A model generated the notes under the pieces. The model saw only the letters and a program-made list of their open reading frames with translations, made no database searches and had not been told where the DNA came from. From the NCBI RefSeq assembly GCF_051020985.1, contig NC_135000.1, positions 124,001 to 188,000 of the forward strand: DNA of 64,000 nucleotides, given 5' to 3'. Origin of the DNA: Nomia melanderi. Its lineage: Eukaryota; Arthropoda; Insecta; Hymenoptera; Halictidae. A program made the position numbers and the translations under genes. Shown in pieces: positions 13,097 to 23,222 of this stretch. Positions within the stretch are counted from its first letter, which is position 1. The number at the start of each line of letters is the position of its first letter.

Positions 13097-15715
13097 CTGA
13101 CATGGAACTCTAGGACTGTTCACACCTAAATGTGCATTCTGTAAATAAAATTCGGTGTTTGTCATCAGCAAAACACGATATACATTGATTATGCAAGTAT
13201 ATTTGTAAAATTGGTAGAAACGTGTACAATAATTACTATATAATATTCATTGAACATAGTCAACGATACTGTCATTATTATACTTTCACAGCGTGCATTA
13301 TACTATTAAACAAGGATTGATGCCAAACTTACATACCACTGTATTCAGAAATAATCATCACCTAGATGTTTCTATAAAAATTATGCTATAATAAAACAAT
13401 ATATTACAAAAATAGAAGAACGTACTCTACTAATATGTAGCATTGCCATTGCTCACGGAATTCACAAGTACGGGAGTGGCGATTTTCCTCGGCACGACGT
13501 CGAACCAAAATCCACCTTCAGCCGTCATTTGGAACCCTTTCTTGCTCAACTTCATCGGTATAGGTGTTCGTTCATTTGGTTTGAGGTTGCAGCGAGCGAA
13601 CACGTGGAACAGCAACACCTTGGCCTCGAGCAGCGCGAACCTGTTGCCGATGCACATTCTCGGACCCAAGCCGAAGGTCAAAAACATTCCGGAATTCAGG
13701 ATTTTCTTCGGATCGTCGAGGAAACGGTCCGGATTGAACTTCGTAGGCTCCTCAAAGTATTGAGGATCGAATTGCACCCCGTAGATTGGTATCCAAAGGT
13801 ACTCATCCTTCTTGACTAGATGCGGCTTTCCTCCTGGCAGCGGAGGCGGCAGTTCGAAAGGTTTCGTGCAGGCTCTGTCCACACCAACGATCACCGGATA
13901 CATCCTTAGAGCTTCGTTTATAATAGCGTCTAGATACTTCATGTCGTTAATCGCCTCATACGACACCTCTCCTTTGCCGTTCTCCAGCACCTCGTCGATC
14001 TCTTCCTGCAACCTCTTTTGAACCTCCGGATTCACTCCTACTTCATATGCAGCAAAGCACATCAGGGTCGAGGTGCTCTCGAACCCGCCGAAGAAGAAAA
14101 CAAACGCTTGCGCGGTCATGTCCTCGATCGTCAGTTCTTTGCCTGGACCCAATTTTCCTCTAGTTTCCATCATTAACTGAATCATATCCGGTCGCACGAT
14201 GCCCTGCTCGTCCCTAGCTTTAATGGTCGACGAGATCAAATCCTGGAAGAATTCTGCAATTTCCTTGTCCACCAGCTTCATACCCAGCAACCTCAAAAGC
14301 CTTGGCGAAATGCGCATCAAGAAGAACTTGATAGACTGCCACCTGCCGAAATGGGTGGCTCTCCTGCCGTACACATAGAACGTGTTGTTACGGTTCGACA
14401 TCGAATCCACGGTCACGCCGAAGGCACAGGTGGCGATCACGTCGTTCGTGTATCTGGTGAACGTGTCTTTCAACTCCATGGACCTTTCCTTTACGGGTAC
14501 CGTAGCCAAAATCTCCCCGTACCGTACCGCACACTCGCGCATCAATTTGTACATTGCTTTCATTTTGCTGGACGTGAAAGCTGGGCTCAACAAGGTTCTC
14601 ACTTCTTTCCATCGTTCTCCGCGTAAAGCGAATAAGTTCTTACTGAACAGCGGTTCCGATGAGTCCGCCTGCGAGCGATGGTCCTGGAAATGCTCGAAAT
14701 TCTTCACCGTGATGGACTTCAGCAGCTCCAGGTCGCGGATCATAATCACCGGCGTGAGGAAGTCGAAAAAGCCGACGTACTGTGCTTCGGGGTGGACATT
14801 GTAAAGTTGTTGAACTAACTCGGCGAAGGTACATTTTTGCGCGACCCCTTTCCACAGGCTACCCAAAACCGGCAACGACGGCGCGACCGGAATCCCGGTA
14901 TTGTGGAAGAAACTATACACAGTTCTTATGTAATAATAGATCGCCGCCGCACCCACGACGAGCAAAGCCGAGGTCACCGTCCACGCATCAATCATGCTGA
15001 TCGCTTCAACTTATTGGACGATGTGTTATGCATCTATCGCGGAGTACGATAATTGTATTTCTTCACTGATTCTTCTTTCCCGATAGAGCACGTTTTCGTC
15101 ATTCAGAGTTCGATGATGTTGATGTAAGATGGAACGCGATCCTAGTAATGGACTCGTGAATGCTAGCTGTCTGGCTACTGCGTGCTATGGCGTTATACTG
15201 ACATCATTCAGTCAAACCGCGATCTTTTATTGCATTTCACCGCTTCAAGCTGTGACAGTGTATGCGTTGCGTCGTCACGCAGATCATCGGTCCTGTGTTC
15301 ATGCATCCCCACCCTGCATTCGCAGTGTCTGTCATTGATTGGTTTAAATGTACTATTTGCGTGTGTAATCTATTATTCCAGTTCGCTCCGTTATCTCAAA
15401 ATGGATGACATACCAACATTCAACACACGTTGGATACTGTCTAAGATGTGTATATTTCTTGTTGTTCTGTATTGGTTTTAATCGGTGATTTTGCTCGGTA
15501 TTGATCACAGTTTCGATAACGCGGCATTTGATAAAAAGCCACGTCATACAGATGGGAATTTAGAAAGGTTTCAAAGACAATTTCTTCATTCAGAAGTCAA
15601 TTTCAAAAATGTATTCTAAACTAAAACATTTTAATTCCTCGAGATAGTTCATACTATATAATTAAGTCAGTACATGGAACACTGATTTACCAAGTATCAC
15701 ACTATTCGAATATTA
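13097..15715. repeat. Tandem duplication unit, copy 1 (holds P450 gene 2)
   Basis: This stretch aligns with 27436-30035. Homology starts in the 3' flank of the P450 near 'gcattctgtaaataaaattcgg' (both copies) and continues through the gene and about 720 bases of its 5' flank. The spacing of both CDS ends between the copies is exactly 14338 bases, so the coding part has no net indel. In this copy the right edge is split by the Tc1-like element at 15716; homology resumes for about 10 bases after 17155 and then stops. Confidence 0.9.
13430..14995 (-). CDS. Cytochrome P450, clan 3, CYP9-like (gene 2)
   Basis: A single-exon 521-residue P450 with an intact frame. It has a membrane anchor at residues 5-25, a hinge 'GIPVAPSLPVLGS', helix C W129-K-E-V-R133, I helix G303-G-F-E-S-T308, helix K E361-A-L-R364, meander 'FNPDRF' (420-425), and heme loop 'FGLGPRMCIG' with Cys448 as heme ligand. 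It would act at the ER with P450 reductase. Insect CYP9 members commonly oxidise plant toxins and insecticides, but the substrate here cannot be read from sequence. It differs from gene 3 at about 47 of 521 positions, very unevenly: 31 within residues 1-250, one within 251-334. Changes at 108-123, 369-375 and the 'KLSKKGFQM' turn fall where substrate-recognition sites 1, 5 and 6 are expected. Its 5' flank is interrupted about 720 bases upstream by a Tc1-like element absent from the gene 3 flank. Confidence 0.95.
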   Translation of the reverse strand: MIDAWTVTSALLVVGAAAIYYYIRTVYSFFHNTGIPVAPSLPVLGSLWKGVAQKCTFAELVQQLYNVHPEAQYVGFFDFLTPVIMIRDLELLKSITVKNFEHFQDHRSQADSSEPLFSKNLFALRGERWKEVRTLLSPAFTSSKMKAMYKLMRECAVRYGEILATVPVKERSMELKDTFTRYTNDVIATCAFGVTVDSMSNRNNTFYVYGRRATHFGRWQSIKFFLMRISPRLLRLLGMKLVDKEIAEFFQDLISSTIKARDEQGIVRPDMIQLMMETRGKLGPGKELTIEDMTAQAFVFFFGGFESTSTLMCFAAYEVGVNPEVQKRLQEEIDEVLENGKGEVSYEAINDMKYLDAIINEALRMYPVIVGVDRACTKPFELPPPLPGGKPHLVKKDEYLWIPIYGVQFDPQYFEEPTKFNPDRFLDDPKKILNSGMFLTFGLGPRMCIGNRFALLEAKVLLFHVFARCNLKPNERTPIPMKLSKKGFQMTAEGGFWFDVVPRKIATPVLVNSVSNGNATY

Positions 15716-17155
15716 CAGTCCCTGGCCATAGAATTAGGACCACTACAAATTTTAAGCATTTTTCGCGTTTTCCGTAAAATTAAAAGGCTTGGTGAATTTG
15801 TAATGATATAATTTATTAATTACTAACATAATACACTACTGCTGTACATAATATTGTTATCACATGTTAGTATCTTGTATTTCCACCTTTTGCTTTGATG
15901 ACAGCTTGTACCCTTTCCGGCATGCTCCGTATACGTTGCTTGATTATATCCTTTATATCTTCATTATTTTCCCAAATTACTGGAATTTTTGTTTTTAACT
16001 GTGATAATGTGGTGTTTGGAGATTCATAAACTATTCATTTAAGTAGGCTCCAGACGTTTTCTATAGCATTCATGTCGGGAGATTTGCCTGGCCATGGGAA
16101 CAAGGGGATATTTTTTGATAAAAGCAATGTTTTAATGGATTTGGCTTTGTGACATGGTGCTCTATCGTGTATATATGTATATTGGGATCCTAAAGATGTG
16201 TAAAATGGAAGAAATCGATTTTTTATGACATCTTCGTACTGTTTAGCATTCATAGTTCCATTAACAAAATAAAGTGGGCCTGGTTTTTCAATTGTTATAC
16301 AGGACCATATTATCACTGCTTGTGGATGTTTTACCGATTGCACCACACAATCTTGGTGGAATTGCTCATGAGATCTTCTTCGGACAAATTATACTGATAT
16401 TGGCTTCGTATAAATGTCTTCTGAATGTTCTCTCAGATATATCCACTCCATCGTTCTTAAGACGTTGCACCAGTACCCTTGTAGTCGCGCGACGGTTTTC
16501 TAATGCAGTTTTTATAATTTTTCGGTCTGTTCTCGGTGTGGTTTTTCGTTTACTGCGAGAGGATGACCTTTTGTTTGAAAACTGCGACACATTCTCCTTC
16601 ATACATTTGGCGATTCTCATCACTGTTTGATGCGAAATATTCGCATTTTTCGCGATTTGTCGCTACGAGAGGTTGCCACTCCTCAGGAGACCACATATAT
16701 AGGCCCTTTTCTCACTAGTCATGTCCTGTCGTTTACCCATATTTCATAAAATGCACTCGCTAAAACATTCAACGCTGATTTCTTACGAACGCTTCAACGA
16801 TTCAGTCACAACAGATTCTCTTCTTCATCATTTGAACTTCTAAGGATCTCTCATGCATATGTGCAAGACATTTTCATCGTGTATACACAAACAAATCTTG
16901 CATTTTCCAAATCTGACCTCACGCGCCATCGGCACTTGAGCGTAACGTAAACGCTGGGGCGAACCATAATCGTTCGTCACCCACACAGTTTGATTATAAT
17001 CACGATAGTAACGAATTAATTGTTATCTATAAATCATTATCAACGTATTTGGTAATAATTTGAATGACCTAAGACAATTTTCCATATATGACATACTGTT
17101 ATAGGCATAAAAGTGAAATTTTCGTACGTGGTCCTAATTCGATGGCCAGGGACTG
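15716..17155 (-). mobile_element. Tc1/mariner-type transposon, internally deleted
   Basis: The element is 1440 bases long. It begins CAGTCCCTGGCCAT at 15716 and ends with the inverted counterpart ATGGCCAGGGACTG at 17142-17155. TA lies on each side (15714-15715 and 17156-17157), the usual target-site duplication. The inverted repeats match over about 28 bases with a few differences. The corresponding place in the P450 gene 3 flank (about 30033) reads straight through a single TA, so that copy shows the empty site. The boundaries are therefore supported both by the repeats and by the empty site. Confidence 0.93.
15867..16740 (-). pseudogene. Tc1-like transposase relic lacking its central part
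   Basis: A transposase reading can be followed on the minus strand from an ATG at 16740 to a stop at 15867. The N-terminal helix-turn-helix region is recognisable ('ANISHQTVMRIAKCM') but has an in-frame TAG shortly before that point. After 'CPKKIS' (near 16370) the reading jumps to the region that precedes the Tc1 'VKHP' motif, here 'SVKHPQAVIIWSC'. About 100 residues, including the first catalytic Asp, are therefore missing. The second Asp lies in 'YIHDRAPCHKA' and the final Glu in 'SPDMNAIENVW', consistent with a DD34E Tc1 protein. A further stop follows 'SLLK'. It is shorter than the usual 340 residues and cannot be active. Confidence 0.88.
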
Positions 17156-17157
17156 TA

Positions 17158-17586
17158 CATCGAGTAGCTATATCTTTCAGCGCTGCGCGAAAGGACTTGG
17201 GTTTATGAAGAACATGAACACCTGGGCGTAATGTACGCTCCTACGCCACATTATACTTTAACGGGAAAATTTTCTGTTTAGTTCAAACACTGAGGAAATT
17301 TCCCCTACCAGAAATACACTTTGAAGTTACCGAAAGCTGCCCATATCCCTGCTTCTTTTAACAAACGATTAGGACAGTCGGCACCAGACACTCGCACGAT
17401 AGGAAATATCTCCCTAGCTTCGAACAGTCAAGGTTTCTTAATACGTTGACGCTCAGTTTGATTTCATACTTCCAGAATAACATTATTATATTTTTTTTTA
17501 TTTATAATATTAAAAATATGATACGGCTATCCCTGTCATCTGCAGCTACATTCACGAGCATTGGATGTCTGTAGACGGCATTTACG
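17158..17586. other. Short non-coding spacer
   Basis: Sequence between the Tc1-like element and the R1-type LINE. No gene seen. TGTACATGTCTTTT, which also closes the two LINE 3' units near 23222 and 23735, occurs at about 17613-17626, just outside or at the edge of the LINE. Confidence 0.5.
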
Positions 17587-18471
17587 TCAACGTGTTAACG
17601 ATATTTGTAACTGTACATGTCTTTTCCCTCGCGGGACACCAGGCGCATCCCGCGGTATGCAGCCTTCCACGTGGGAATGGGCGTCACCCCACGTGGCGAC
17701 GTATATATCGACCCCTCTCGTGGGAACAAGTATGAGCTCAAGAAAAACAACATGTCTTACCGTTCCCTTTGGTTTCGTGGTTATATTTTGTTTGACCACA
17801 GTCGCGTACGACTGGGCCACAGCCTTCTTTGGCTTTTCCGTCATTGTTGGTGTCACTGTTGAGGCCTTTGGCCTTGCTTTGGCACATGCACTCGCCTTTT
17901 CATTTTCCAAGGCTTGTATCCGCCTTTCGACATCCACAAGCTTCTTGGACATTTCTAATTTCTCTGATCCGTTTTTCTCTGTAAGGGCTCGGATCTGCCT
18001 TTCGGCTTCTCCCAGCGCCTTACATTTCTCTTCAACTTCTGTCGCGTATTCCCTGGCGATGAAGGTGATGTACTTGAATTTTTCAAGATCACCATCAGGC
18101 TCAGGGCCTATCAAGACCTGAATTTGATCCACCACTTTCTTGCACTGTTCGAACAGTGCTTCCAGTGGCGTTTGATCGCCATCAGGCTCTGTGGTAGATT
18201 GTTCTACCTGCTTGATTTCTTTATTCTGCCTCTTCCTCTGCGAGGCAGTTTTCTTCTCCGTGCCGGATTCCGAATCGGAACCTTCCAGCCTCTCCATTCG
18301 TCTTTTCCGGCGTGATACCTCTTGGGTATCACCCGGTTTTGCTCTGGCGGTGTTGAGGAGGGGTGTATCCCCCTCTCCAGCCATCAGAGCGTCTTCTTTC
18401 TCGATGAGGGCCTTTTGCACCTCAACCACCGACAACTTCTTTGTTTGTTTGTTTTTATTAGGTTTGACCAT
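17587..18471 (-). pseudogene. LINE ORF1 (gag-like) N-terminal half, inverted
   Basis: The open frame runs from an ATG at 18471 ('MVKPNKNKQTKKLSV') to a stop at 17587; it is also open further upstream without a convincing start. The protein is highly charged and predicted to be coiled, with a central heptad-rich part ('EEKCKALGEAERQIRALTEK'), and reaches 'SYATVVKQ', a motif that in R1-type ORF1 proteins precedes the nucleic-acid-binding half. The RNA-binding knuckles are absent here but present on the opposite strand at 19417-19610. The last 40 or so residues, after 'KPKGTVRH', do not look like ORF1 and probably read through the junction. The role of an intact ORF1 is RNP formation. Either this is the 5' end of the neighbouring LINE in inverted orientation, or a second related element. 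Confidence 0.7.
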
Positions 18472-18950
18472 GATTGATCCCACGAGTAGGGACGAAAAGA
18501 AGTCGCCCTCCCGGGTGACGCCCTTTCCAGGAGGGAAGGCTAAATACAACGAGGTTCGCCAGGTGCCTCGAGGTTGGTCGCTAAGGGTTGGTGCACCCAC
18601 CAGCCACAGACCATCGCTAGGACGGCCCGCACCCCTTCGCCGCGCACCGTAACTTAAGGTTTCGGATTTATTAGAGAGGTTTATCTCCTCGTGGACCGGA
18701 CAGTTAAGGCAAGTCCCCCGACCGGTTATGCTTCGCGTACCACCGGGTGGATGTCCCCAGTGGGTCGTTGCTAGACATACCGGCTACGGTATTTGACGGC
18801 TCCGCGGTCCGTACGGTATAAATACCGCCTGGACGCTCGCAGGAGAGCCGCGCCAGAGCCTCGTTGGCAAACTCGAGAGTTTCCCAGGGTGTACACCACT
18901 TGGAGGAGAGGTTGGCTGTGCCAGAATGAAGCTGTGCACCCGTGTACCCC

Positions 18951-19644
18951 ATGACAAGTGAGCAGGTAAAAGAGCGTGTTATGAAAGAGGTGAGTGGAAG
19001 TTTGAACGTAAGGGTAAAAGCCGTTAGGAAGACGCGGAACGGAGAGATCGCCGTCGAAACGGTCAGTGCGAGTGAAATGAAAAGAATGAGAGAGTGTAAG
19101 AAGTTTGAGGAAATAGGTATGTGTGTGAATGAGCCAAAAAAGATCGGAGAGAAAGTGATTGTGTTCGATGTGCCGTGTGAGATGACGAATGATGTATTGA
19201 TGAGTGAAGTGTACAATAAGAATTTGCGTGAATGTGTGAGTGAAAGTGAATTTAAAGAGAGAGCACGTGTGGTCAACCGGATCAATAAGAAAGAAGCGAA
19301 TGTAGGGAATGTGATCTTAAAGTTAAGTGTATGCATGTGGAACAAGTTGATGTGTGCTGATCGTGTATATGTAGGATGTCGTGCGTGTAAAGTAAAAGAG
19401 TTTGTGAGTGTGCTGAGGTGCCACAAATGCTGTGCATTCGGGCACATGGCTAAGGAGTGTCGTGAAAAAGAGAGTGTGTCAGAAGTGTGGTGAGTATGGG
19501 CATATGCGGAGTGTGTGTAAACAGAGTGAGTGTTGTCGAAATTGTAAGATTAAGGGTAATAAGAGTGACCATTCGGTTACGTCACTAGAGTGCCCGAAAT
19601 ATGTAAGGATGGCTGAGCGAGAGCGTGCGAGAATAAGTGCTGAT
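18951..19644 (+). pseudogene. LINE ORF1 C-terminal half with three CCHC knuckles, frameshifted
   Basis: The plus-strand frame from ATG 18951 ('MTSEQVKERVMKEVSG') shows the R1-type gag pattern, with 'VRVKAVRKTRNGEIAVETVS' followed by an alpha/beta region. The first knuckle is 'CHKCCAFGHMAKEC'. A frameshift near 19470-19490 moves the reading one frame, where 'CQKCGEYGHMRSVC' and a third C-x2-C knuckle ('CRNCKIKGNKSDH ... C') follow, ending at a TAA at 19645. The protein would bind element RNA. ORF2 begins immediately after, as in R1 elements where the two frames lie end to end. The broken frame means it is not functional. Confidence 0.82.
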
Positions 19645-19646
19645 TA

Positions 19647-22611
19647 ATGTCTGTGTGTGTATTAAATGCGATCCAGTGTAATTGTCAGCGTGCGTATGCG
19701 GTTATGTGTGATATGGGTGTTTTGATGAATGAGAAACGGGTGAGTGTGGCCATACTGCAAGAGCCGTATGTTGCCGTGGATGGATGTGTGAAGGGTTTAC
19801 CCTCAGGTATGAATGTGTATGTGTCTGATGCGGGCCTGAAAAAGGCCGCCATAGTTGTGAATGATGTGCGATTGGAATCCTTGTGCGTCAGAGAGTTAAC
19901 TGACGAGCATGGGGTGTGTGTGTGGATCTAGGGGGATTTCGGTGAGGTGTACGTGGTGTCTGTTTACTGCAGGTACGGCCATGAGATTGGTCCGTACCTG
20001 GAGTATTTGGAGCGTGTGCGTGTGCGTGTGAGGGGAAAGAGGTTGTTGGTGGGAATGGGTGCGAATGCAGTGTCGCCCTTGTGGTTTAGCAAGGGCGACC
20101 TGCATTCTAGAGAGAATGTGATGCGTGGAGAAATGATTGAGGATTGGATAATTGGAAATGGAATGCGTGTGTTGAATGAGCCGAGTGAGTGGTTTACGTT
20201 TGCGGGTGTGCATGGGCAGAGTGACATTGATGTCACTCTGGTGAATGATGCGTGGGCCAGGTGCGAGTTTGAATAGGAAGTAAAGAACGAATGGGGTGTG
20301 AGTGACCACAATGTTATAAATGTTAGAGTGAGTTATGTGAGTGAATGTGAAAATGTTTCAGTGGCCGGGCGTAGGTGGTCCAGCAAAGGAGTTGACTGGG
20401 ATGGTTATGTGAGTGAATTGAGAGAGTATGCTAGTGTGAATGGTGTGAATGTGAAGGAAGCTGCGAATGCTGATAAATTGGTCGAGTGTGTGATGTCATG
20501 GGTTCAAGTTGCGAATGAAAAGAGATTGAAAGAGATTAAGAGTGTTAATGTGAGGAAGTCTGTATGGTGGACGAGTGGACTTGAGCGAATGAAGAAGCGT
20601 GTAAGAAAAGTAAGAAAGAAATTTCAGAGAATGAGGAAAAGAAGAGAAAATGTGAGTGCGATTGTGGATGAATATAAGACATGTTTGCATGAGTATAAGA
20701 GAGAGATTTGTAGAATGAAAGAGAAGAATTGGCAACAATTCGTGAGTAAATGTAGCAACTTGGATCCATGGGGTGCTGTTTATAAGGTATGCAGAGGTAA
20801 GAAAGGTAATGAGCGATTGAGTACTTTGAATGTGAATGGAAGAATGACGGATACATGGGAGCAGAATGCGTGTGCTTTGCTGCACACCCATTTTCCGGCC
20901 TCGAGTATGGGTGATGTGTGTGTACTAAGCGGTGTGATGGATGAACGACCGAGTGACTGTGGATTTGAAAGAAGTGAGATTGAAGATGCGGTGAGAAAGG
21001 TGAAAGTGCGAAAATCACTTGGCCTCGATGGTATGAGTGGTCAGATTGTTAAGCGTGTGTGGCATGCGATTCCGGAGTGGATGATAAGACTGTATGATGC
21101 ATGTTTGAAAACAAACTCTTTCCCGAGTGAATGGAAAAATTCGAGAGTGATTGTGTTACTGAAATCCCCCGATGAGGTGCGAACCGACCCCAGATCTTAT
21201 AGACCGATCTGCTTGTTGTCCGTGCTGGGCAAAGTGTTGGAACGAATGATGGTTAATGGTCTTATGTGTAGTATGAATGTGAGTATGAATGATGCCCAGC
21301 ATGGGTTTAGACGGGGTCGGTCCACCGCGAGTGCGTGGCTGAAAGTCAAAGAGTACGTGGAAATGAGTGAGTGTAAGTATGTGCTGGGTGTGTTTGTTGA
21401 CTTTTAGGGAGCGTTTGACAATTTAGAGTGGAAGCGTGTGATTGAGAGGTTGAATGTGGTTGGATGTAATGAAATTGGGTTATGGATGGATTATTTTAAT
21501 GATCGCATGGTGTGTATGGAAGGAGCGAATGGTATTGTATGGAAAAAGGTTGAGCGTGGGTGTCCACAGGGGTCCATCTGCGGTCCATTCATTTGGAACC
21601 TCATGATGGACGAACTCCTGTGGACACTGAGTTAATGTGGGAGTAAATGCGTTGCGTATGCTAATGATTTGTTGCTGATTGTTGAGGGACGTAATCGAAT
21701 GGAACTGGAGCGAAAGGGTACTGAATGGATGAGGATTGTGAGTAAATAGGGAGCGAAAGTGGGTGTGAGTGTGTCTGTAAGTAAAACGGTATGTATGTTG
21801 CTGAAAGGGTTCTTAGCCAGGACTAGGTGCCCGAATGTACGTGTGAATGATAAGTGTGTGAAATATGTTGAATGTGTGAGGTACCTCGGTGTATGGATGA
21901 CGGAGCGAATTAATTTTAGAGTGCATGTGGAGAATGTAAGGGCTAAGATTATGAATGTTGTTGGAGCGATGTCAGCGTGTGGTTTTGTATGCATGTGTGC
22001 GTGTGTGTAGGACCGTTTCGACGGAGGCAATGCAGGTCCTGATGGGAGCAATCCCATGGGACCTGCAGTACTGGCGGAGAGTGATTGTGTGGAAGTGGAA
22101 GCGTGGATTGGGTGTGGGTATGAATGAGTGTGTGAATGATGAAGAGTTGAATGGGAAGACATCGGCTGAATGTGTGAAAATTTTGGATGAAAGGTTATAT
22201 GATGAATGGCAGAGAAGATGGGATGCGAGCATGAATGGACGGGTGACGTATGAATTTATTAAGAATGTAAGGTTCGCGTGTATGAATGGAATGTTTGATC
22301 CTGGTGTGAATGTGTGTTTCGTCCTCACTGGACATGGTAGTATGAATGCGTATTTATTTGAGCGTGGTTTGTGTGATAGTCCTTTGTGTGCGTGTGGAAG
22401 AGGGAATGAAGATTGGAAACATGTTTTGGTTGAATGCGAATTGTATGTAGATATACGTAGTCTCAATGATTGTGGTGTGATTGTGCGTGAAGATGGGAGT
22501 GTGGATGTGAGTGGTGTGCTTGTTGACGAGGCTGCGTATAAATGTTTTTGTGTGACTGTGAATCGTATGTTTGAGCGAAGGCGAATGAAAGTGAATCGTG
22601 TAAATGATTAA
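19647..22611 (+). pseudogene. LINE ORF2 (endonuclease plus reverse transcriptase), dead
   Basis: The endonuclease starts at 19647 with 'AILQEPY', continues past an in-frame TAG at about 19929, and shows 'GMGANAVSPLW' where the family has G-x-D-x-NA (the Asp is changed) and 'GQSDIDVTLVN'. The reverse transcriptase follows from about 20298: 'WWTSGLERMKKRVRK', 'YRPICLLSVLGKVLERM', 'AQHGFRRGRSTASAW', then 'FVDF' with its catalytic Asp followed at once by a TAG and 'GAFDN'. After 'GCPQGSICGPFIWNLMMDE' comes another stop, then 'AYANDLLLIVEG', in which the YADD box has become YAND. The C-terminal part (to 22611) has the R1-type Cys/His cluster 'CDSPLCACGRGNEDWKHVLVE'. Several stops and at least one frameshift are present. 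The strand is strikingly poor in C between conserved motifs. Confidence 0.88.
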
Positions 22612-23222
22612 TGTTTTATTTTTAGGTGTCCCGTACGGGGACGCAGGGTGGAACCCCGACAGGGGAAAAGGCTGCGGTGTCAGGTTCCTACCGGGCACCG
22701 TCGTCAGCCGATTCCTGTCAGATCCATTGGAGAGTAGCGTCTCCACGTACCCGAAGCGCTGGCCACACCGAGGCCTGGATTGTAGGAATCCTAAATACGG
22801 GAGACGGGGTTTACTCCGTCGAAAAGGTCCCACCAGTAGACCTTAAGACTGGTACCGCGGGGACCGGTTCGCCCGTCGGGCTTCGGCCCAGTCCGGTCAT
22901 GGGTTTGGACTCGCGGGGGCAGTGGTTGAAAGCCAAATGCTGGCTAGGGGCCCCCTTTTTCCACGGTCCCGGCGGGGGAGCTGCGACCCAACAGCTCGCG
23001 GACCGGCCTGCAAAGCTGGTAGGGTGTGGAAAGTCACCCGGCACCACCAGCTGTCTGTCTCAAGGTCCTACAGCCTTGGGGCGCCACTGGTAGTCTTCGC
23101 GGTTTGCGGAGTCTCGCTGATTGGGCGTTATCCCAATCCCGCGTCCATGGGGGCCGTCCGGAGAAACCCTCTGGGTATATATCGGACGTAAAACAACTTG
23201 ACATTAAATGTACATGTCTTTT
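22612..23222 (+). repeat. LINE 3' untranslated unit 1
   Basis: A GC-balanced unit following ORF2 and ending in TGTACATGTCTTTT. It shares ordered blocks with the next unit: a 'gtttactc' hairpin loop, 'ggtcc-accagt-agacc', 'gtggttgaaagcc', 'gcaggctagggacccc'-type sequence, and the same terminal 14-mer. A hairpin with stem 22803-22809 and 22814-22820 and loop TTTA is conserved in position in unit 2. Confidence 0.75.

Noticed and set aside
13443..15052. Several plus-strand open frames of 69-140 codons inside and upstream of P450 gene 2
   Set aside because: They are antisense shadows of the P450 coding frame; equivalent shadows recur at 27781-29267 over gene 3.
18704..19447. Minus-strand open frame of 247 codons over the LINE
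   Set aside because: It is the antisense of the C-poor ORF1 strand and has a monotonous His/Thr/Ser/Leu composition. The same holds for the long minus frames at 19896-20309, 20496-21018 and 21632-22466.
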